A stretch of DNA of 64,000 nucleotides from Dipteronia dyeriana (GCA_032871835.1 CM065295.1:39616360-39680359), one strand, 5' to 3'. Positions 35,346 through 46,914 are shown, counted from the stretch's first letter. The notes: generated by a model from the sequence alone, not told the origin. Numbers and translations: made by a program.

Positions 35346-36028
35346 TTAAAAAAAAATTGCTCGATACCAGAATATTGAACCTCATTTCAAACCTAAACCA
35401 AAATCACAACCAGTGTCAACCCTAATCTATAATTTCAATCAACAGAACAAGTCTAAAATGCAATGATAAATTATGAACAACAAATCGATAAATAAAACAA
35501 ACTGAACTTACCTTTGCCATCTCTGCGAAATGTACTGTATTGTCGTTCCGGTCAATAAGCTATCGATTTTCTCGCCGTCGATTTCGTTGTCGTCGGTTTC
35601 TTTCTCGGTTTCTTTCTCACTGTTGCTTTTCTCAGACTCACAAAACGATAACTTTTCTCTCTTTTTCAATTTTTTTGGGGTATTCTTTTCTCTTTACGTT
35701 AAATGGTGCATTTTAAACTTACGTTACTAAACTGGTGATATTTGCACAACACCCCTCTCAAATAGTGCAATTTATTTTTCGAGCCCTTTCTGTAAAGCAA
35801 TCTATTATTGTCATTCATGAACACAGTTGAGAATCTAGTGAGAAGAAGGCAAAGAGAGACAGAGAGAGAGAGAGAGAAAAGTCTCGGCTGAGGGTGATGA
35901 TAAGTAGTAGTAGTAGTAGTGAAAATATGATGAAGTCCATTATTATTGAAATTGATAAAAAGGGACATGAGACATAATGCAGATGAAGAAACTATGGAGA
36001 AAAATGACAAGGAACAGACCAAACTAAG

Positions 36029-36228
36029 CAGGGCCGTCCCATAATGGGAGCAAACCTAGCCATTTGCTGGGCCCCTCAAATGGCCAAATTAACTTCTTCT
36101 TATTTTGGACCCTCACTTTTCAAGATCCAATCTATTTAGGGCCTCACTCATTTGTACTCAATCTATTTAAAAGGGTTTGTTAATATCATTAAATAGATGA
36201 GGTCCCAAAATATTTGGAGATGGCCCTG
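36029..36228. mobile_element. hAT MITE, 200 bp, perfect 8-bp TSD
   Basis: AAACTAAG flanks it exactly (36021-36028 and 36229-36236). The ends CAGGGCCGTCCCATAA and, inverted, CAGGGCCATCTCCAAA are classic hAT CAGGG termini. It is non-coding. It belongs to a different hAT group from the TAGA-ended elements elsewhere in the window. Confidence 0.93.
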
Positions 36229-36236
36229 AAACTAAG

Positions 36237-36958
36237 TCTCATGAGAACCCTTTTTCAGAGACACTATCCTTCTTCAAAGGTCTGTCTTCTCACTTCTGCT
36301 CTTCGATTCTTTTACTGCAATTTAATTTTTGAGTTGATCCGGATTCTTTGTCCTTTCTGTATGGAAAAACCCTGTTTCTTTAAAAATCATCTTCATGTGC
36401 ATGGTTTCCTTTATACTTATAGTTTCAATAAATATAAATTTCTTTGATTTATTTTCTCTATTTATGTGTTTTATCCCGCAAATAAAATTTGAGGTTCATA
36501 AGAATTCAAGTATTAGTTCCGGATCCGGTAGTACAGGCACACCATTCACTTTTTATATATCTACTACACAAACATGAATATTGATATATATACGCGCAGT
36601 GAGTTGAGTTTCTTGAATTGAAATTTTATTACACTTGGTCTCACCACAACTCATAAAGATTACCTTTGATTCATGACTATGTGTTTATTGTTAGTTACTG
36701 GTCGGATATGCAAAAATTTGGGACTGTTTGTTGGAGGTGTTCAATTTAGGATGTGCTAGGTATTTGTTATAGCTTATGAAATAATAATTACTAACATCCT
36801 CAGGACACAGGAGGCCAATTTCCCCTCTGATACTGGTGAATTGTCAATGGTCAGTGGTCAGTGGTTGCAGGCTTGACCTCCTTCATTTCTCACTTCAGAG
36901 GAGGCAAGACCCTCCTCTATTTATTCTGGCACAGCACCAAAATACATCTCTAAGGCAG
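36237..36958. other. Non-coding spacer, no feature recognised
   Basis: AT-rich sequence with short meaningless frames; no terminal repeat, exon or RNA gene could be supported. The stretch 35797-36020 before the hAT MITE is similar and contains only an (AG)n run near 35855. Confidence 0.5.
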
Positions 36959-37859
36959 TGTTGAGGATTTTCAACTGATGATCGCGGAATCGTCATGTTT
37001 AATATACGCTCATAACTCATAGCAATTAATAACATTTATAGCAGAAAAATAGAAGAGAGAAAATAAATCAATCATAACACAAGATAGACGTGGAAATCCC
37101 AAATCGGACAAAAAACCATTGGCCGTCAAGACGACAGAGAAAGTTCCATTATATGATAAATTATTATAACCATATACTCCAGGATTCTCTCACATCTTAA
37201 CCTTAAACCACACTCACAACGCTCACATGATCCTTACCAAGAAACCCCCAATATACCCTATGTCTCCATTGAATATCACCCACGGATCTCTTACTTGATC
37301 CACTGATATTCTCTTAGATCCCTTCCTGGATCTTTCCATGGGTCTCTCACTCGGATCTCTCCACTCTTTGATGTTAAATGATATTCTTTTTGCTATACAA
37401 AATAACCTAACTACAAGGTCTATTTATACTAGTTATAGGGAGTTTAAGCCAAAAGGAAATCTTACTCCTAAACGAACAAGAAGTACTTGTTCCACATAAA
37501 TACTATTTTCTATTTATGACAAGTCTTCTTTTTAAGGAGAAATCCTTTTACTTCAAGTATAAGAACTTTCCCAACAGAAAAAAAAAACACTTTCATTTTT
37601 CGTCAAAGATTTCCCGTTTTACGCATGCTTATGATTGACTACGATTCGGGTCATGGTTGTACACCCTCTTCCTAAACCATTGCAAGTCACCTGGAATGCA
37701 CCGTGTTCTTCGTTTCTTCAGTTCTTCTTGTTTTCAACCTCCCTCAAACAACACCATTCAAACTTCCAAACGTTTTCCACGTCTCTAGGAAGCTCCACTT
37801 CTATTGAGTAATGTTTGGTTCAATTGAGTTCACTTGAGAATACGAGCCAAAACCTAATA
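36959..37859 (-). repeat. 3' LTR of the deleted copia element
   Basis: On plus it begins TGTTGAGGATTTTCAAC and ends GCCAAAACCTAATA (CA mutated to TA). It is nearly identical in order and length to 38689-39586. Confidence 0.88.
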
Positions 37860-38688
37860 ATTTTCCCATTTGACTTGAATTCTCAAGATTTTTGTCCACA
37901 ACCACAACTCTCATCACTGAGAATCAATATAACTCACCACAAGGTATAACACCACTTAGGAACGAACAATTCTAAGATTTGTTTTTTCTTCCTTTTGCTT
38001 TGTGTTCGTTGTTCCGGCACCATGTCAAAAATAACTTGTTGAAATTATGGTGCAACTCCTCACGTCAGATTACTAGGGTGTTTGTCTGCTATCGATATCC
38101 TTGTCCACATACTCCTTGCATCACTTTCTGACCAATGTCTTGTGCACAATTATAGACCACTAGCAGCAACATATCCTCTTCTATAGCCAGTGGGGAAAAC
38201 TACTAAAAGGATAAACATGTCTTGACATCACCCAACCATATGAAAGACTTTTCATCCTTACATCACATACCTGGTGAAAGACTTGCTACTAGAATTGAGA
38301 GTGTTTTGCCGGATAAGCCCCACACCACCACCAGAGAGTTCAAGCGTTCAATTTTTTTATTATTATTCAATTAACGCCTTGTGTAACCCAGATTGGATCT
38401 ATATGACTTGTACCTGCCACCACAAGTAAAAAAAAAAAAAATTCTCCTCTATCTTTATTCTTCTTTTCTTCAAACCCTACCGAGTTCGAAACATCTTTCA
38501 TGACGTATCTCCTATGCTAAACCATACTAGGCAACCATGAATTATCATCTCAATACCATAAAGTCTTTCATACGATCTCTCGTAAAGACTTGAAAAACGT
38601 CATCGCCAAACCGTGGCTACCAAGTCCTCCATATGACATCCCGTAAAGACTTGAAACTGCCATCGTCGACTAAGGCTTTGATACCAAT

Positions 38689-39586
38689 TGTTAGGGATTT
38701 TCAACCGATGATCGCAGAACCGTCATGCTTAATATACGTCCATAACTCATATCAATTAATAACATCTATAGCAAAAAAATAGAAGAGAGAAAATAAATCA
38801 ATCATAACACAAGATATATGTGGAAAACCCAAATCGGGTTAAAAACCACGGGTCATCAGGACGGCAGAGAAAATTCCACTATATGATAAATTATTACAAC
38901 CATTTACTCCAGGATTCTTTCTCACACCTTAAACCCAAATCATGCTCACAACGCAAACATGATCCTCACCAAGAAACCCTCAATATCCCCTAGGTCTTCC
39001 CCGAATATCACCCACGGATCTCTTACTTGATCCACTGATATTCCCTTAGATCCCTCCCCGGATCTTTCCATAGATCTCTCACCTGGATCTCTCCACTCTT
39101 TGATGTTAAATGATATTCTTTTTGCTATACAAAATAACCTAACTACAAGGTCTATTTATACTAGTTATAGGGAGTTTAAGCCAAAAGGAAATCTTACTCC
39201 TAAACGTGTAAGAATTACTTGTTCAATATAAATACTATTTCCTATTTATGACAAGCCTTCTTGTTAAGGAGAAATCATTTTCCTTCAAGTATAAGAACTT
39301 CCAAAAAAAAAAAAACACTTTCCTTTTTCGTCAAATATTTTTCATTTCACGCATACTTATGATTAACTACGATTCGGGTCATGGTTACGCACCTGCTTCC
39401 AAAACCATTGCAAGTCACCTAGAATACACTGTGTTCTTCGTTTTTTCAGTTCTTCTGGTCTTCAACCTCGCTCAAACAACACCATTCTAACTTCCAAACG
39501 TTTTCCACGTCTCAGGAAGCTCCGTATCAGTTGAGTCTTGTTTGGTTCAATTGAGTTTACTTGAGAATTCGAGCCAAAACCTAACA
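38689..39586 (-). repeat. 5' LTR of the deleted copia element
   Basis: On plus it begins TGTTAGGGATTTTCAAC and ends GCCAAAACCTAACA, retaining both terminal dinucleotides. The primer-binding site lies two bases to its left. Confidence 0.88.
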
Positions 39587-39850
39587 TGCCGAAAGCAGAT
39601 CCACCTCCGACACTTATGTCAGTGTCTCGGCAGAGGTGGCAATTTACAACGATTCAATATATACGTATAATTATATAAGGAAAACATAGGACATTCAATT
39701 CTCATCGTTCGATTATTTCATCCGATGGTGAGAGTTAATTCTTTAAATATATAGATTAAAAAAAATTGTTTTAATTATAATTTTTAACTTATCAAATCAA
39801 TCTCTATCTTCCATCTTTGACATTTCAATAAAATTATACCATAATAAGTA

Positions 39851-41274
39851 TGGAAATAGTGAGATATGTCACCTTTTTTTATATGTGTTGCAGTGATGTC
39901 ACCGCTTTAATAACTTAAGTTTAAAAGACACCTATTATGGTGAACTACCCAAATTGCCCTTAAATAATCTATTTTTTAATCTCATTGTGTTTCCATCTAC
40001 ACTTTGAAAACGATAACTCCTCTCTCTCTCCAAAAAACTTGTCTCTCTCTAGATTATACAGAATAAGATAACCTATATTTGTGATCTTCGTTTATATATT
40101 TTTATATATTTTTATATATTTCTTTGTGATTTAAAAATGTATACATTCGTTATGATTTATTGTCCAGTCTTTGTATGAACATGTATGAACATTTATGAAC
40201 ATTTTATTTTTCAAAGGATCAAGCATTTTATTTTTAAAAATAATGTTTAGTTAAATCGAGCATATTTGTAGCCAAATCGAGTCTTTTTTTTTCTAATATG
40301 ATCGAGCTTATTTTTGAAAGAATCGAGCATATTTTTGAAAGAATTGAAAGAATCGAGCATTTGCCAAAGGATCGAGAATTTTTTTCAAAGGATCGAGAAA
40401 TTTTTTCAAAGGCTCGAGATTTTTTTCAAAGGATCGAATCGAGAATATTTTTCGAAGGATCGATAATTTTTTTCAAAGGATCGAGAATATTTTTTAAAGG
40501 ATCGAGAATTTTTGTCAAATGATCGAGAACATTTTTTCAAAGGATCGAGATTTTTTTCAAATAATCGAGAATTTTTTTTAAAGGATCGAGAATTTTTGTC
40601 AAATGATCGAGAAGATTTTTCAAATTATCGAGATTTGTTTCAAAGGATCGAAAATATTTTTCAAAGGATTGAGATTTTTTGCAAAGGATCGATAATATTT
40701 TTCAAAGAATCGAGAATATTTTTTAAAGTATCGAGAATTTTTATCAAATGATCGAGAATTTTTTCAAAATGATCGAGAATATTTTTCAAAAGATCGATAA
40801 TATTTTTCAAAGGATCGATATTTTTTTCTAAGGATCGAGAATTTTTTTTAAATAATCGAGAATTTTTTTTAGAAAATTAGGTTTAGTTAAATCGAGTATA
40901 TTTGTAGCGAATTCGAGCATGTATTAGAAATAATCGATGATTTTTTTTCAAATAATCAAGCATATTTTTCAAAGGATCGAGAATATATTTTTTGAAGTAA
41001 TGAAAAGAAAAAAAAAGCTCCGGGGGCGCTGCCTCCTGCCCCCCTGCGAGCTCGGCCCCCGAATGCGTCTGTGTAGTACCTGAATTTCAACGAAAATTTC
41101 TCTCTCTATTTCATAACTCTCATTGTAAAAAAATGAATGAAAGATTCTGATGGAACAACTATTGAGGGTATTTTTGTCAGTTCACCATAATTGGTGTATT
41201 TTAAACATAAGTTATTAAAATAGTGACAGTGTTGAAATGTCACCTCAAAAAATTGCTATTTATTTTTTGGGTCC
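39851..41274. mobile_element. Small non-autonomous MULE of the Kaonashi-type family, 1.4 kb
   Basis: TAATAAGTA flanks it exactly (39842-39850 and 41275-41283), a 9-bp TSD. The left end TGGAAATAGTGAGATATGTC is nearly identical to the left end of the 9.2-kb MULE (TGGAAATGGTGAGATATATC). The right end (..GCTATTTATTTTTTGGGTCC) matches its right end. There is no gene; almost half of it is a GATCGAGAA array (40310-40985). It would depend on the larger element's transposase. Confidence 0.9.
40310..40985 (-). repeat. GATCGAGAA array in the small MULE (inverted relative to the large one)
   Basis: About 30-35 units of AAAGGATCGAGAATTTTTTTC, the reverse complement of the TTCTCGATCCTTT core of the large MULE, although both element ends lie in the same orientation. 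The array has therefore been inverted or was derived from the opposite half. Repetitive open frames across it are artefacts. Confidence 0.9.
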
Positions 41275-41283
41275 TAATAAGTA

Positions 41284-43100
41284 AACTTCGAGCTTGATTT
41301 TTATAAGAATACCGCTACTGCTCACAGAAGAAATCGGGAGATAGAGTGGGAAGAGGAGAGACAAGAGAGAAGACAGAAGAGAGACGATAGGGATTGACAT
41401 GTTGAGATAAAAATTATTATTAATATAAAATCTTTTTTCTTTTAATATATTTTTCAGGATTAATAGAATTAACTCTTACTATCGGATGAATAAGCACCAA
41501 TATATATATATATATGTTATTTATTTAATTATATTTTATTTTATTTATTTAAAAATAATAATATTGTCTCAATAAACGGATTATTATTATTTTTATATAA
41601 AAATGTCTATTTTAATAATTTTACTAAACTCATTTTCTTTCTTTTTAAAAGAAACCAACTATAAATACATGCTTTTCATTTAAGCTAATTGTTTTATAAG
41701 CAAATTTATGGATGATTATTTTTCAAACTACAACTTCTCAAACATATTCTAAGTGAGTAGTTTATAATTGGAAAACCGTTTATAGCTATAAATTGTTTTG
41801 AAAACGAATGGCCAACTAGATCTAGATCACACAAGTTATCAATAATCTCCCACTGGGACTGATTTGGTGGAATCAGCTAGACCCAAAAAGTTGGCAGTAC
41901 TTCTCCAGTACTCGATCTGCATATAATGCTAGTTGGAGAAATGAACTGGATTAGAGCATTAATTCGGTCCAAACTCCAAACTGGCACGGTAATTAACTGG
42001 ATTAAAAGAGATGACTTCGCTAATATCCGAAAAACTGGAAACAAATCTCGCAATTCTTTAGCTCTTTTCCATAAGACAATCTAAGATTCTCCGTTTATAT
42101 AGTTGAGTATTTGTAAGAGATCTAGAGCTAACACAATTCACAAACCTGTAAGTTGTTGATAATGGAGGCTATAAGGTGTGGTGCATGTCATTTGTGGCGA
42201 TGTGCTGTGTAGCATGATTCAAATGAAACTCGTGATAGCAACTTTCTATGTGCTTTCATAATCATTGTAAGCTTTTAGGTGGCTGCAGTTGCATGTGCGT
42301 GGTAATTCAAATTAATATGCAAAGGCCCCCACCTATACGTTGTTTGAAACCTTCTTTAAAGGCGTCATCAAAGGCTGTCATGCAATTAAGAATTTAAGAT
42401 TGAGTTCAAATCAGTAATTGGAAGGTGTTCTTCTCGGTTTGCCTTAGTTATGTAATTAGGTGGCTACTGTTCTCTTTTCGTATAAGATGTGTGAACTAGA
42501 ATATATTTAATGACAGTTAAAAACTGTCAAGAGACATTGTTTTATCAGTTTTCTAATGGTTAAGTATGTTCATGTCAATAAAGTTCTTGACAACTTTTCA
42601 AAAAATACTAAAAAACAGTCAAACAAAATGTCTAGATCTATGAACGGTGATTAATCACGATTTTCATTGAATGAATAGCTAATTATAATAGGTCAATATC
42701 TATACTATTGCATTCACAGAGATCATGCACACTCATGTTGTGACAGATTTACTTGGATATATTGTAATTATTCTTGCTATATGCTACCGATGTACATCCC
42801 AGTTGAATATATAGCATGATATTACAATAAAAGAATGGCACTAAGGTTTAATGACTTTCGTTGATTTTTCTTCAATAAAATTACATAACAAATTCGACTT
42901 CATTCTCCGGGTTCATAATTTTGATGTGCCTGTGCTGGAGCCAGGAAGCTGATGATCTGATGTTAAGTAGAAGCCATAATACAAAAGTATTGTGTTAGCG
43001 TGCTTATTAAATTTTGACTAAATAACTGTCATTTAATAGACTTATATAACCAGGTCATGTTGAAATTATGAGAAGGTTGTGGGAGATTTTTGGTGTGCAG
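41284..43100. other. Non-coding region, possible copia remnant
   Basis: Mostly AT-rich. Near 41840-41860 the minus strand reads CAGTGGGAGATTATTGATAA, which resembles a copia polypurine tract and LTR start, but no LTR or pol was recognised. GAAGCTGATGATCTGATGTT (about 42948-42967) resembles the start of the Sec14-like exon at 43101 and may be a decayed partial duplicate. The first exon of that gene was not found. Confidence 0.4.
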
Positions 43101-43272
43101 GAAGTTGATGATCTTACGTTAAGAAGATTTCTGCGTGCTCGTGAGTTGGATATAGATAAGGGTTCTACCATGTTCCTCAAGTACCATAAATTGAGACGAT
43201 CTTTCGTTCCAAATGATTCCATTTCTCCTTGTGAGATCCCAAACGAAATTACCCAAAACAAGATGTTCCTTC

Positions 43273-43606
43273 GGGGTGCGTTTGGTAGACGGGGAGAAGA
43301 CAGTACAACGTGGGACAGTTTGTTCTTGTCCCACATTTGACGTGTCCTTAGTATGGGATAGGACGGAATAAGCTGGGATAAAAATCTCAAAAACTTGTCC
43401 CATCCAAGACCCTAGGACAACTTGTCCCATAACATGGGACAAGTGTCAAAAAGACTAATTTACCCTTTAAATTTTTAAATAATTACATTATTTTCAATAA
43501 ATTATATAATATACCATATATTATATAATAATATAATATTTAATATTACATAGGATATATATATATATATTGCAACACATAATATATATGATTTATACAT
43601 ATTAAC

Positions 43607-43638
<32 letters not shown>

Positions 43639-43947
43639 AATAATATATATTATATTTTCTATATATACTAATATTTAATATTCATATAATAATATGTTAT
43701 AATATTATTTAATATTATTATATATTAATATATATAATATTATTGTCTATGTTGTTATATATATAAGAGAGCTACTCTGATCATTTGAATCTCTTATTCC
43801 GTCATGTCCCAACCATACCAAACGCATAACGGTATATTTTATAGTTCTGTCCAGACCTTCCAAACAAATCATAGAACAATATGTCATGTCCAGTCCTTCC
43901 AGTCCAGGGCCACATTGTCATGTCTCATCTCCGTACCAAACGCACCC
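43273..43947. mobile_element. MITE (675 bp) inserted in a Sec14-like exon
   Basis: The ends GGGGTGCGTTTGGTA and, inverted, GGGTGCGTTTGGTACGG form a TIR. The exon reading is restored by removing it together with a 2-3-bp duplication (CCTTC before, TCAAGG after). The middle is AT-dinucleotide-rich and contains a segment (43770-43840) also found in the MITE at 62952-63833. TIR style suggests Tourist/Harbinger, but the TSD is not a clear TWA. Confidence 0.8.
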
Positions 43948-44079
43948 TCAAGGATTCGACAAGAAAGGTCGACCCATCGTTGTTGCTTTTGGGGCAAGAC
44001 ATTTTCAAAATAAACAAAATCCAGAAGAATTCAAACTTATGTTATTTTACTTATTATAACTTTACGGCTATAGTACTTA

Positions 44080-45271
44080 GGTCATTTCCAATCATTCTCT
44101 AAAATTTTCTCCATTTTGGAGATTGAAAATGGAATATTCCAGGAAAATTCTATCTCTATAAATTTACAACTCCAATCGTTCTCCATTTTACAATCTTTAA
44201 ATAATAAAATATTATTATTTTACTTTATTATTTTTAACTATCTCCTACACCTAATATTTTTTATCTAAATTTTAGATTGAACAACTTTTATCTAATTTTC
44301 TCCTACACATATTATGTTTTACCAAAATTTTAGCTTGCATATTTTTTTATCTAACTTTCTTTAGCACCTAATATTTGTTACCTAAATTTTCACCTAATTC
44401 ATTTCATCCAATCTTTTTATTTTTATTTAACTTTCTACGGTATCTAATATTTTTTATCTAAGTTATTTTTATATAACTTCCTATGGCATATAATATTTGT
44501 TATCTAAATTTTCACCAAATTCATCTCACCCAATCTTTTTATTTTCTATAAAAGGGCTAAATAACACCACACATCTCACCATCTAATTCGCCACCCAAAT
44601 ACTTTCATATTTGTCTCCAAGAATGAGTTTTGGAGCTAGTTCATCTCACATCCCATCTCCATCTTCACCTTTGTTTTCATCTTCAAGTTCGATGATGACA
44701 TCGTACAAATGTCAAATGAAATTGCAAATATGGATGTCCAAGAGAACATGATATTTCAATGTTATTTGTATTGATTTTATTTTAATTTTCAATGTATTTT
44801 TTTGTTATTTTTCTATTATAATATTTTAATTTAAAAATGTTAATGTTATTGATTAATTGAAAACATCAATTAAAATTGATGGTTTGAAAACATTTGTTTT
44901 ACATTACAAAAAATACTTTTAATTCATTGATTAAAATAGAAGGTATAAAAATTAAAAAATATAAATATTTAAATATAGTCAATATTATATTTAGATAAAA
45001 GATCTTGACAAAATATTTTTAATGGTATAATTTTTATAGTAATTAGATTTATAAATAAAGAGTTATAATAAATTAATTGAATTTAATTAAAAAAATGAAA
45101 ATGATATAAGGGGAATTTAAAAAAAATATGAGGGTAAAGTGAGATTGTAAAAAGTAAATAGTGAAATGAAAATTGGAGATTTGTATTTCCAAATATGGAG
45201 ATGATTTTTTGATCTCTAAAATTATACTCCTCGGTTTCCATGAAGTGGAGAACCATTGGAGATGGTTGGTC
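44080..45271. mobile_element. MITE-like element (about 1.2 kb) in a Sec14-like intron
   Basis: The ends GGTCATTTCCAATCATTCTC and, inverted, GACCAACCATCTCCAATGG with GTTCTC form an imperfect TIR of the CATCTCCAAT type seen in MITE 3. A mid-element stretch (44623-44790) can be read as MSFGASSSHIPSPSS, then NEIANMDVQENMIFQ, perhaps the N-terminal shred of a transposase. TSD not resolved. Confidence 0.65.
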
Positions 45272-45921
45272 TCTATTTCTTAGCCTTATATATCTTCAGA
45301 TTAGGGTAAAATTGAATTTGAAGTAGTAAATTAATTGTTTGTTTGTATATGTACAGGTTTTGCAGTTTATCTACTTGACAAATTATGTGAAAAGATGGGA
45401 GCAGGACAGGAGAAGTTTGTTGTGATTGGGGATCTTCAAGGCTGGGGATATTCAAACAGTGATATCCGTGCATATCTTGGTGCCCCGTCGATTTTGCAGG
45501 TAATACTTTATTAATTGTCGTACGTACTTGCAAGTTTATTAAGTACTGTTTAATTACTTTGATTAATTTCTTCAATTTCTTGGCAATTAATGGCAGGGCT
45601 ATTACCCGGAAAGACTTGGAAAGTTGTTTATAGTGCATGTGCCCTATGTATTTATGACTGTTTGGAAAATTGTTTACCCTTTTATAGACAACAATACCAA
45701 GAAGAAGGTATCAAATTTTATCAAATTTTCTTAGTTATTATGTATAGCTTTGTCATTAGTATATTGGTAAATATTGATGTTTTGGATGGGGTTGTTGCAT
45801 TGCAGACAGTATTTGTAGAAGACAAAAAGCTAAAATCAACTCTACTGGAAGACATGAGGACAGTCAACTCCCTGAAATATATGGAGGCCAACTGCCATTA
45901 GTTCCGATCCACGAGACCTGA

Positions 45922-46350
45922 TGATAGGATGAGACCAACATACACAAACAAATTCAAAATCGTCTCTGATTGGCATTGCAATATGGCAACATTGGCAATT
46001 ACCCATCTCCCTCGAAAAAAAGAGAGAGAACTTATATATATATATATGTTTGAAATATTAGAATAATTTAGGGTTTGGAAAGCAGATACTAATCGAACCT
46101 ACAACATCTTGGTACAGGTGTGAAAACATACCATTAGACTAAACTTGTATTGTCATAGAGAATATATAATTAATATTCCATATGAAACACATATGATAAT
46201 ATATTTATGCGTGTAATAATTAAGCAACATATTTTGAACTACAAAATTCTGCATTCATTTATATGGCATAGTAGTATAAGAGCTCCTATACATCATGAGA
46301 ATATTTCATATTCTGCAATCATTTATATGGCTTAGTGAAATGAATGCTCA
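45922..46350. other. 3' flank of the Sec14-like pseudogene
   Basis: No gene is visible. It includes a (TA)n run near 46035 and a partial duplication of a TTCTGCA-TTCATTTATATGGC segment (about 46247 and 46311). Confidence 0.5.
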
Positions 46351-46352
46351 GC

Positions 46353-46914
46353 ATTACCAATCTGGAGCATATAAAAGAGCAAAGCTCACTTGAAGAGTAA
46401 CAAAAGGCTCAATACAAATAGCAAGCATTCATTACCAATCTGGAGCTAGAAGTGCCCACGATTCAGTTAAATCGTTTAAAACCGAACCAAAACCGAACCG
46501 AAACTGAACCATAATCGCCGGTTACGAAGCCGGTTGAAAACCGGTTTCCTGACGGTTCGGTTACCGTTATCCAATCCCAAAAACCGCCTCAAAACCGACG
46601 GTTTAACTGCCGGTTTTGATATATTTTATTTTAAAAAAAAAAACTAACCAATAAAATTGCGACACATGGCAAGTCATTTGTAAGAAAAAAACCCGATCTT
46701 AACCGAAACCGGCCCGTAACCGTCGAACTGACGGTTATATAACCGAATCAAACCGTCTCATTCCGATTATGGTTACGGTTAGGTCATTCCACGGAACCGG
46801 AACCGGAACCGGAACCGACGGTTCGTAACCGAAACCGAACCGTGGACACCTCTATCTAGAGCATATAAAAGAGCAAAGCTCACTTGAAGAGTAACAAAAG
46901 GCTCAATACAAATA
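46353..46914 (+). repeat. Tandem duplication of 78 bp, second copy split by a MITE
   Basis: ATTACCAATCTGGAGC followed by ATATAAAAGAGCAAAGCTCA and the rest of the unit occurs at 46353-46430. It starts again at 46431, is interrupted by the hAT MITE at 46447, and resumes at 46855 through 46914. Confidence 0.9.
46447..46854. mobile_element. hAT MITE (408 bp) rich in AACCG repeats
   Basis: TCTGGAGC (46439-46446) and TCTAGAGC (46855-46862) are an 8-bp TSD with one mismatch. The uninterrupted neighbouring repeat copy reads TCTGGAGC once, which confirms the target. The ends TAGAAGTGCCCACG and, inverted, TAGAGGTGTCCACG form the TIR. The subterminal regions carry AACCGAAACCG motifs. Non-coding. Confidence 0.93.

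Larger units (their letters stand above)
26600..35787 (+). mobile_element. Kaonashi-type Mutator-like element, 9.2 kb, with ULP gene
   Basis: TTCTGTAAA flanks it on both sides (26591-26599 and 35788-35796), a 9-bp TSD. Imperfect terminal repeats of about 100 bp match between the left end (ATATCACC..TTTTAATAACTTAAG, TTTAAAAGGCACC) and the inverted right end (ATATCACC..TTTAGTAACGTAAG, TTTAAAATGCACC). In order it holds a TTCTCGATC array, a plus-strand transposase gene, a short tandem repeat, a minus-strand DUF1985/Ulp1 gene and a second TTCTCGATC array. MULEs carrying Ulp1-like genes are known in plants as Kaonashi (KI) elements. The small element at 39851-41274 has the same ends. Confidence 0.92.
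36959..39586 (-). mobile_element. Deleted copia element of family R (minus strand), almost no coding
   Basis: Two 0.9-kb LTRs (36959-37859 and 38689-39586; TGTTAGGG..CCTAACA read on plus) bracket 829 bp. The primer-binding site is well preserved on the minus strand next to the right LTR (TTGGTATCAAAGCC, 38672-38686), matching tRNA-Met-type sites. The polypurine tract AAATGGGAAAAT lies next to the left LTR. LTRs and the 3' internal block (CGTGAGGAGTTGCACCA) match the gag-only element at 11105-16143. The internal part keeps only a shred of gag (GTTACACAAGGCGTTAA, compare GTTTACACAAGGCATTGAA). No TSD is evident (GGCAG against TGCCG). Confidence 0.88.
39712..41492. mobile_element. Possible outer TIR element hosting the small MULE
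   Basis: TTTCATCCGATGGTGAGAGT plus TAATTCT near 39720-39745 is repeated inverted near 41455-41490 (GAATTAACTCTTACTATCGG, then ATGAATA). The small MULE lies between. The outer ends and TSD were not resolved, so class is unknown. Confidence 0.4.
43101..45921 (+). pseudogene. Sec14-like (CRAL-TRIO) lipid-transfer gene, disrupted
   Basis: Four exons can be read: 43101-43272 joined to 43948-44037, 45357-45499, 45597-45707 and 45806-45921. They encode VDDLTLRRFLRARELDIDKG (CRAL-TRIO N-domain), then KKGRPIVVAFGARHFQNK, AVYLLDKLCEKM, FVVIGDLQGWGYSNSDIRAY, YYPERLGKLFIVHVPYVFM and VFVEDKKLKSTLLED, the Sec14 lipid-binding fold of small plant proteins often named random slug protein 5-like. Such proteins carry phosphatidylinositol or related lipids between membranes. 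Damage: a 675-bp MITE in the first readable exon, loss of the splice donor after it (C|TTATGT instead of C|GTATGT, 44038), a 1.2-kb MITE in that intron, and a one-base frameshift near 45854 ahead of QLPEIYGGQLPLVPIHET-like sequence ending TGA at 45919-45921. No upstream exon is visible. The other introns keep GT-AG. Confidence 0.88.
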
